This document shows positions 58,791 through 64,000 of a stretch of 64,000 nucleotides of DNA, one piece after another. A model generated the notes under the pieces. The model saw only the letters and a program-made list of their open reading frames with translations. It was not told the origin of the DNA and did no database searches. The translations under genes and the position numbers were made by a program. Numbering within the stretch: the first letter of the stretch is position 1; the number at the start of each line of letters is the position of its first letter. The stretch lies in the NCBI GenBank assembly GCA_040877625.1, contig JBBDNK010000017.1:38781-102780 (forward strand). The letters are read 5' to 3'. This DNA comes from Methylonatrum sp040877625 (GTDB lineage: Bacteria > Pseudomonadota > Gammaproteobacteria > Nitrococcales > Aquisalimonadaceae).

Positions 58791-59308
58791 TCCCGTCGAT
58801 CCGCACAGGCGTGTACGGGTCCTCCGGCACGCCTGCCGTTCAGCATGGCGCGCAAGGCCTCCCGCCCGCGAGACAACCTTGAGCGCACCGTGCCCACCGG
58901 CACAACCAGTGCCTTCGATACCTCCTCGTAAGTCAGCCCCTGCACGGCGACGAGCCAGATGACGTCGCGTTGCTCCGAGGGCAACCCCTCCATTGCCCGC
59001 TGAACGACGCCCAGCTCCAGCTCGGCGTCGTGGCCGGAATCAACGGCCGTTGACTGGAAGCAAAGCTTGCCAAAGGCACGTTCCCGGTCCCGGCGACGGA
59101 CCCAGGAAACATACAGATTATGCTGAATACGAAACAGCCAGGGCCGCAGATGCCGGCGCGGATTCCATTGGTCGGCCCGGATCAACGCGCGCTCCAGAGC
59201 GGCCTGAACAAGATCATCGGCATCATCGGGATGACCGACCAGGACGCGTGCATAACGTCTGAGGTGCGGGATCTCCGCTTCGATGGAAGCGCGAAGAAGG
59301 TCCATCAT
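58781..59308 (-). CDS. ECF sigma factor (no adjacent anti-sigma gene)
   Basis: About 175 residues from ATG 59308. Region 2: IPHLRRYARVLVGHPDDADD then LVQAALERALIRADQWNPRR and WLFRIQHNLYVSWVRRRDRE. Region 4: AMEGLPSEQRDVIWLVAVQG, LTYEEVSKALVVPVGTVRSR and LSRGREALRAML. It resembles the EcfG/ECF10-like small sigma factors in length. No anti-sigma partner is visible on either side; the upstream neighbour is a PRC-barrel protein on the same strand 176 bp away. A second ATG 3 bp downstream (59305) is equally possible. Confidence 0.87.
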   Translation of the reverse strand: MMDLLRASIEAEIPHLRRYARVLVGHPDDADDLVQAALERALIRADQWNPRRHLRPWLFRIQHNLYVSWVRRRDRERAFGKLCFQSTAVDSGHDAELELGVVQRAMEGLPSEQRDVIWLVAVQGLTYEEVSKALVVPVGTVRSRLSRGREALRAMLNGRRAGGPVHACADRRDQR

Positions 59309-59484
59309 TGCGTCCCCTCGGGCCCACATACCCTGTGGCCCGGGCAGGCAGGAAGTGCCTGCACAGGGGAAGCATAGTCAGAGGCCGGCCACGGCACCAG
59401 ACGGACACCGGTCCTGCGTGCGCAGCGGCGTACGCCCCCGCGGGGCCGTTCGCCGCTGCGAAGCTCATCGAAAAGTCCGTCGGC

Positions 59485-59895
59485 TCACATCCCGGACTGT
59501 TCACGCCGGGCGAACTCAGGCGCATCCTCAAGCTCCTGACGATCCATTTCCACCCTGGCCGTGAATTCGGCCGTGTCCGGATCGCGCGTGATTTCCATTT
59601 CATCCCAGGTCACCGCCACATCCTTGTCGCCAATTCCGAGAAACCCCCCAACGCCGACCACGGCGCCCATAACTTCACCGTCCTCGGATACAATCAGCTC
59701 ACGGATGGTGCCGATCCGCTCACCGTCCTGATTGGTCACGGCGCTGCCTACCATCTCGTTGGTGAGCAGCTGATCCTCGGTCTGGCTGGTCAGGAAAGTC
59801 TCTGTCTCGGATTGCGCCGGTTGGTCCATCTGCTGTGCCAGCAGTAGCCCCGGCAGCAGCAACAGACCGAAAAGCAGGCTTCTGGAATACCTCAT
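59485..59895 (-). CDS. secreted PRC-barrel domain protein
   Basis: 136 residues from ATG 59895 with a strong AAGGAGGAA site. Signal peptide at residues 1-20 (SLLFGLLLLPGLLLAQ). The PRC-barrel core is LLTNEMVGSAVTNQDGERIG then TIRELIVSEDGEVMGAVVGV, GGFLGIGDKDVAVTWDEMEI. Such proteins are common near stress and envelope genes; precise function unknown. The mature part is very acidic (many Asp/Glu/Gln), consistent with a salt-adapted periplasm. Confidence 0.85.
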   Translation of the reverse strand: MRYSRSLLFGLLLLPGLLLAQQMDQPAQSETETFLTSQTEDQLLTNEMVGSAVTNQDGERIGTIRELIVSEDGEVMGAVVGVGGFLGIGDKDVAVTWDEMEITRDPDTAEFTARVEMDRQELEDAPEFARREQSGM

Positions 59896-60087
59896 GAGTT
59901 CCTCCTTGGCCGCATGTAGCGGCGATTCACGGGTTGGAAATCGCAGGAATACAGCATCCGTTCTCGAACGCGGGCCGCGGCAGTGATTGCGACCTGGCTT
60001 ACCCCTACGTACGTCCAGCTTCGCCAGGAAGTTCCACCGAAAATTGGTCCGCCGGACCTTGCTGCACGGCCATCCGGCCCTTTTGGG

Positions 60088-60131
60088 AGACTCTGTTCTA
60101 TTCACACGACCGCGCGAATGGATCAGAGTTT
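60088..60131. repeat. 44-bp imperfect palindromic copy of the dispersed element
   Basis: AGACTCTGTTCTATTCACAC leads to a centre near 60110, then CGCGCGAATGGATCAGAGTT; the arms pair with a few mismatches. Outer sequence equals the palindrome at 25780-25835. It contains the first two bases of the complement of the PAS gene's stop codon (60130-60132). Confidence 0.8.
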
Positions 60132-60501
60132 ATGCCACCTTGACCATATGGCGATGGCCGTTCATTCCGCGTTCCTCGAAAATGCCGGTCAACGTCACCA
60201 GCAGATGGCGGGCGCCCCGCGACCGGATCGGATGGCAGTGGAACTCCACCACCATGGGCGGCAGATCCGGCATGCGCAGGCGCAGGCGCTGATTCCAGGG
60301 CGGGCAACCATGCAGCAGGCGGGCCTGTACATCCTGCAACAAGGTGGATTCGAGATTCAGCCAGTCGTGCACTGTCGACCCGATCAGGGCCGACGCTTCC
60401 GGCCCGCAGAATCGGTAGGCACTGCGGTTCAGGCGCAAAACCTGTAGGCGGCTATCCAGCAGAATGCGTGGCGGGCAGGTGGTTTCCTTTTGATAATCCA
60501 T
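60130..60501 (-). CDS. small single-PAS protein
   Basis: 123 residues from ATG 60501 (GGGAGTGAG upstream). It is one PAS fold: ILLDSRLQVLRLNRSAYRFC, SALIGSTVHDWLNLESTLLQ, MVVEFHCHPIRSRGARHLLV then TLTGIFEE. No output domain, so it may be a stand-alone sensor, a fragment, or a partner for another protein. The stop codon abuts the palindromic element, which may have truncated a longer gene. Confidence 0.6.
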   Translation of the reverse strand: MDYQKETTCPPRILLDSRLQVLRLNRSAYRFCGPEASALIGSTVHDWLNLESTLLQDVQARLLHGCPPWNQRLRLRMPDLPPMVVEFHCHPIRSRGARHLLVTLTGIFEERGMNGHRHMVKVA

Positions 60502-60807
60502 ATCTATCTCACTCCCTGATGTAACGACCAAACAACCCCAAACGGATGCTCCCCCAGAATGGCACCCGCTGGCAAGAGCGCGGGCGAGAGTGGCGCCGTT
60601 CGTGAGCAACGCTGCCTACCAGTAAGTCGACGGCGCGCCTGAACCGATGACCGGGCTCCCGGATCCCGGATACGACACATGGACGAGGCGCATCCGGGTT
60701 CATCTTAATGCAAGCAGAAGACCCGATCGGGTGGAAAATTGTAGCAAAGGTCATCAGGGTCTCACCACCGCAAAGCCGACCGGCTGCGACCGGCTTCCAC
60801 GCCCCGC
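60502..60807. other. 306-bp gap between the PAS gene and ectD
   Basis: It holds the PAS gene's leader (reverse strand, ribosome site near 60510-60518) and the downstream end of ectD. No gene, repeat copy or clear terminator was seen. Confidence 0.5.
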
Positions 60808-61710
60808 TCAGATCTCCCGCGTCCGATCATGTCGCCTTGCCGCCAGAAACTCCGGCCGCGGAGTCGTGCCGGCGAAAGGTGCCACCAGCCTGTTCTCCGC
60901 ACTGTTGTAGACGAAGAACAGGTTCGCCCGCGGCCATGGCGACATGTTTCTGCTCGACGCGTGCAGGGTATTGCACTCAAACAGCAGCACCGATCCGGTA
61001 ACGCCCTTCGGGGCGTGAATACCATAGCGCTCCACCAGCACAGTCAACGACGCCCTGTCCGGTACCCCGAGACGCTGGTCTCTCAGCGACGCTTTCCAGT
61101 TGTCCCTGGGCGTTTCGCCCACGCAGGGGATGAAATGCCGGTGAGAACCGGGGATAAGCATCAGTGGACCGTTAAACTCATTATTATCGGTCAACATGAT
61201 CGACACACTGACTGCCCGCATGGCTGGCATGCCGTCTTCGGCATGCCAGGTCTCGAAATCCGAATGCCAGTCGAAACCGCCCCCCAGGAAGCCGGCCTTG
61301 TAATTGATCCGCGACTGGTGAATATAGACGTCCCCGCCGAGTAGTTGACGAACCATCCCCAGAATGCGGGGATCACGGGTCAACCGGCGAAATCTTGCGG
61401 ACAGCTCGTGCATGGCGAACACGGACCTCAGCGCGTCGCTTTGATCGTCCCTGATCACCTGATCGGAGCGCATCAGTTCCTCGTCCCCGGCGAGCCTTGA
61501 AAGCTCATCAGAGAACGGGGCGACGCACGCCTGTGGAAAGAATCCCTCGAACCAGAGATAACCGTCGCGCGCGTAGGCCGACAAGGCATCCGCACTCAAT
61601 GGGCCATCCGCCCCTGACGCTCCATGTGCGTAAACGACCGGTTGATTTCGGGGAAGCATGGCCACGGGCGCCTCTACTCTGGTCGGAAAAGAGTCCGTTC
61701 GTTTCAGCAT
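60808..61710 (-). CDS. ectD: ectoine hydroxylase
   Basis: A 300-residue Fe(II)/2-oxoglutarate dioxygenase. The EctD signature is plain: QSRINYKAGFLGGGFDWHSD then FETWHAEDGMPAMRAVSVSI. It supplies the iron ligands H and D (WHSD) with the distal H in NTLHASSRNMSPW. It converts ectoine to 5-hydroxyectoine, a compatible solute. The ectABC genes are not here. GGAGGG precedes ATG 61710. Its presence is the best evidence for salt adaptation in this organism. Confidence 0.95.
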   Translation of the reverse strand: MLKRTDSFPTRVEAPVAMLPRNQPVVYAHGASGADGPLSADALSAYARDGYLWFEGFFPQACVAPFSDELSRLAGDEELMRSDQVIRDDQSDALRSVFAMHELSARFRRLTRDPRILGMVRQLLGGDVYIHQSRINYKAGFLGGGFDWHSDFETWHAEDGMPAMRAVSVSIMLTDNNEFNGPLMLIPGSHRHFIPCVGETPRDNWKASLRDQRLGVPDRASLTVLVERYGIHAPKGVTGSVLLFECNTLHASSRNMSPWPRANLFFVYNSAENRLVAPFAGTTPRPEFLAARRHDRTREI

Positions 61711-62218
61711 GACATTATCCCTCCGTCTAACGTGAGCGATGACTCACGGAAGAAAGCATTCCTGGCACCAAAAAGGGATCGATTTGATTACACATGACGA
61801 ATACGAATATCGTATTGACGTAACAAATATGTCGCGTAAGACGCGTAAAAGAAGGCACGAAACAACGGAGAATGGCGTTCACTTTTCGAACGTTCATTGC
61901 ATCATGCAATTCTCATCGAATCATTGTAAGAGACAGCCCGTCAACACTGGAAGTTTCATGACAGGGAGCATTGAATGCCATACCCATTACCTTGTAGGCT
62001 CCGATATCGATGATTATCTGATTTCTCCCCGCTAACCGATTTTTGTATTTTCATATCGTCTTCCCTAAAAAAGAAGCAACCATTACATGACCAGGCACTG
62101 GTTTATTCTTGACGAGGTAGGCGCCTTGTCTACGCTCATAGTTCGGCAGCATTCATCGCCATTGAAATCAGACATTCGAATGGCGTCCCATTTGTACACA
62201 CAACCTGGGGAGTTCGTG
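61711..62218. other. 508-bp AT-rich intergenic region between ectD and the CBS gene
   Basis: The most AT-rich part of the right half. It contains a 17-bp palindrome AATACGA-ATA-TCGTATT (61800-61816), 90 bp upstream of ectD, a fair candidate operator for osmotic control, and several AT-rich promoter-like patches. A 98-codon frame (61739-62035) is not supported as a gene. Confidence 0.5.
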
Positions 62219-62635
62219 ATGAAAGCCAAGGAAATCATGCATACCGGTGCGGATTGGATGGAGCCGGACACGTCGATTGTGGATATCGCCCGCCTGATGC
62301 GCGATCAGAATATCGGCGCTGTGCCCATATCCGAGAACGACACCCTGGCCGGTATGGTGACCGACCGGGACATCGTTATCCGCGCAATCGCCGAGGAGAA
62401 GGACCCACAGAGCACCACGGCCAAGGACATCATGTCGAGCGAGGCGCTCTGGTCCTACGAGGACGCGGACGTCGACGAGGTCGCAAAGCTGATGAAGCAG
62501 AAGCGCGTACGCCGGGTCGCCATTATCAATCAGGATAAACGCCTGGTCGGCATGGTCTCCGTAGGCGACATAACCAAGGCATCCGGCGAACTGGCCGGCG
62601 ACACGCTAAGAGACCTTTCCGCCGTCGGCGACTGA
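62219..62635 (+). CDS. CBS-pair domain protein
   Basis: 138 residues from ATG 62219 (GGGGAG site). Two CBS motifs: KAKEIMHTGADWMEPDTSIV then MVTDRDIVIRAIAE, and AKDIMSSEALWSYEDADVDE then RVAIINQDKRLVGMVSVGDI. CBS pairs bind adenosyl ligands such as AMP, ATP or SAM. The product is cytoplasmic. Its 3' end overlaps the convergent sigma-54 activator by 30 bp. Confidence 0.92.
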   Translation: MKAKEIMHTGADWMEPDTSIVDIARLMRDQNIGAVPISENDTLAGMVTDRDIVIRAIAEEKDPQSTTAKDIMSSEALWSYEDADVDEVAKLMKQKRVRRVAIINQDKRLVGMVSVGDITKASGELAGDTLRDLSAVGD

Positions 62636-63667
62636 TACACCGAACTCACCTGATGTGCCCGGCGGATTCAACTGCTCGGTGTGGGCCGCTCTACGGTAGT
62701 CGCGCAGACGGTTATAGATGGTCTTCAGACTCACACCGAGCACCTCCGCGGCCCTGCGCTTGTCACCGTGATAATGGGCAAGCGTGGCCAGAATCAGCCG
62801 CCGCTCGACATCATTGAGTGCCGAACCGATAGCGACACTGAGCACACCCGAGGATGGCGGCGGAGAATACCCACCGAGGGGTGGAAGGTGCTCGGTGTCA
62901 ATAACATCATCGGCGAGAATATAGGCTCGCTGCAGGAGATTCTTCAGCTCCCGGACATTACCCGGCCAGGCATATCCACACAGCCGGTCCAGGGCGGCGC
63001 CGCTGATTGACTTGCACACACCATCCGCCGAGTTGAGCAGCGCCAGAAAATGTCGGGCCAGGCGTTCAACATCTCCCGGCCGTTCACGCAGGGCGGGAAT
63101 GCGCAGGGGGAACGCGGACAACCGGAAATACAGGTCCTCCCGCAGCTTGCCCTCGGCGATTGCCTCCGACATGCAGCGGTTGGTGGCGGCAATGACACGC
63201 ACATCCACCCTCACCGGCCTCTGCCCGCCGACGCGCACCAACTCGCCTGTCTCCAGCACCCGCAACAGCTTCACCTGCAAATCGGGTTGCATCTCGGTGA
63301 TCTCATCCAGGAACAGCGTGCCCTGATGCGCCCGCTCGAAACAACCGCGGTGTTGCCCGGTCGCACCGGTAAAACTGCCCCGCTCATGCCCGAACAGCTC
63401 GCTCTCAACCAGACTGGCCGCGAAAGCGCCACAGTTTATCGGCACGAAGATACCATCGCGCCGGTGACTGAGATCGTGAATGGTCTGCGCGATAAGCTCC
63501 TTGCCGGTGCCGCTCTCGCCCTGCAGTACCACGGTGACATCGGTGGGCGCGATACGGCGCACCTGGCTGCACAGCGCCTGCATGGGAACAGACCCGCCAA
63601 ACAGCCGGCCAAAACCGGGCGCGCCCGGCAATCCGCTGGAACCTTGTCCAAGAAGCCGATCATCCAT
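62606..63667 (-). CDS. sigma-54-dependent AAA+ activator without receiver domain
   Basis: A 353-residue activator: short N-terminus (about 25 residues), AAA+ domain with Walker A VVLQGESGTGKELIAQ, the sigma-54 contact loop ELFGHERGSFTGATGQHRGC (GSFTGA, where most have GAFTGA), Walker B GTLFLDEITEMQ, and CGYAWPGNVRELKNLLQRAY. The C-terminal Fis-type HTH reads KRRAAEVLGVSLKTIYNRLR. Like PspF it lacks a sensory domain, so control must come by partner protein or expression level. Target promoters unknown. Confidence 0.93.
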   Translation of the reverse strand: MDDRLLGQGSSGLPGAPGFGRLFGGSVPMQALCSQVRRIAPTDVTVVLQGESGTGKELIAQTIHDLSHRRDGIFVPINCGAFAASLVESELFGHERGSFTGATGQHRGCFERAHQGTLFLDEITEMQPDLQVKLLRVLETGELVRVGGQRPVRVDVRVIAATNRCMSEAIAEGKLREDLYFRLSAFPLRIPALRERPGDVERLARHFLALLNSADGVCKSISGAALDRLCGYAWPGNVRELKNLLQRAYILADDVIDTEHLPPLGGYSPPPSSGVLSVAIGSALNDVERRLILATLAHYHGDKRRAAEVLGVSLKTIYNRLRDYRRAAHTEQLNPPGTSGEFGVSVADGGKVS

Positions 63668-64000
63668 GATTTACTTCCCAGGTGGCCACGGTTTGCCCAA
63701 AAGGCAGCTCAAGGGAGACTCTGATGTATTCCCAAGAGGCTGGCGACAGCTCCATGAAATCGCCTGTGCCACGCGATGCCGGCTCGCGACTGACCACCGG
63801 ATAACGGGGTATCGACATGCGACGGCATCGACAGGCAGTCTAGCCGAGCACCCACGAGGATCAAGGAATGCGGCCCCGACGCCCGGAACGCACCTCCGCA
63901 CGGCAGGTCGGCCGGGGTGGGTGGTGCTCCGGTGCGACTCGCGAAGCGCCGCCCCGAATACCGTCCGGCCCGCAGGGTGGCCGCAGGGATGCGGCCACCG
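63668..64000. other. gene-free right end with a dispersed-element copy
   Basis: It contains TCAAGGGAGACTCTGATGTA then TTCCC (63709-63733), a single-arm copy of the element, upstream of the sigma-54 activator. The remainder to the window end shows no supported gene; a neighbour may begin beyond 64000. Confidence 0.5.

Noticed and set aside
61739..62035. 98-codon + strand frame between ectD and the CBS gene
   Set aside because: AT-rich, no ribosome site, no family character, and it covers the regulatory region of ectD.
63671..63901. 76-codon frame near the right edge
   Set aside because: Overlaps the dispersed repeat, Cys/Arg/Ser mix with no family pattern, no ribosome site.
1..64000. tRNA, rRNA or CRISPR features
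   Set aside because: No cloverleaf-like blocks, rRNA motifs or regularly spaced direct repeats were recognised by eye.

Overview
The window is a GC-rich (clearly above 60% by eye), gene-dense chromosomal segment of an aerobic gammaproteobacterium. A lone ectoine hydroxylase gene, a periplasmic-glucan locus, a caa3-type cytochrome oxidase and the overall gene style suggest a salt-adapted, possibly Ectothiorhodospiraceae-like organism. That placement is inference: no rRNA or other marker is present. No tRNA, rRNA, CRISPR array, transposase or integrase was recognised.

Layout. 1-1.7 kb: edge-truncated PAS sensor and a YbhB-like protein. 1.8-10.7 kb: aa3/caa3 cytochrome c oxidase locus, with structural genes ctaC, ctaD and ctaE, assembly genes cox11, surf1 and an SCO-like gene, and heme O/A synthesis genes ctaB and ctaA. 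10.8-14.8 kb: biotin operon bioB-F-C-D behind a well-matched BirA operator that overlaps the start of divergent comF. 15.5-21.7 kb: purine permease, an ECF sigma/anti-sigma pair with a charged secreted protein, a TPR/outer-membrane barrel gene, and a RhlE helicase. 21.8-27 kb: MscS-type channel and two paralogous secreted M23 peptidases. 27.2-33.1 kb: the most unusual part. A three-repeat PhoB-type box precedes a 1399-residue protein that I align from memory to the AvrE/DspE family of type III effectors, followed by a secreted degenerate subtilisin-like protein. 33.1-37.5 kb: ABC importer/Rieske oxygenase/MarR operon. 37.6-46.7 kb: Pil-Chp-like chemosensory operon headed by a lipoprotein solute-binding protein and lacking CheR and CheB. 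47.1-53.1 kb: TetR regulator, opgGH, and a divergent membrane sulfatase-fold protein. 53.3-58.8 kb: TraF-type barrel protein, a small acidic/Cys protein, and an ATP-grasp ligase translationally coupled to a CocE-type hydrolase. 58.8-63.7 kb: ECF sigma, PRC-barrel protein, small PAS protein, EctD, CBS protein and a sigma-54 activator.

Two dispersed repeat families run through the region. One is a 29-bp inverted repeat (REP-like; 16.9 and 21.7 kb). The other is a short mobile-looking element built around TTAAGGAGCC-TCTGAT-TATTCCC, found as single-arm copies near 18.8, 51.3, 53.2 and 63.7 kb and as large palindromes at 25.8 and 60.1 kb. This second family supplies the start codon of opgG and overlaps the stop codons of an M23 peptidase and a PAS protein.

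The best candidate for an undescribed system is the Pho-box-controlled AvrE-like protein plus its secreted neighbour, far from any visible secretion apparatus. Next are the chemosensory operon with its own binding protein and the ATP-grasp/CocE pair. All family assignments come from reading the translations; no database search was run.
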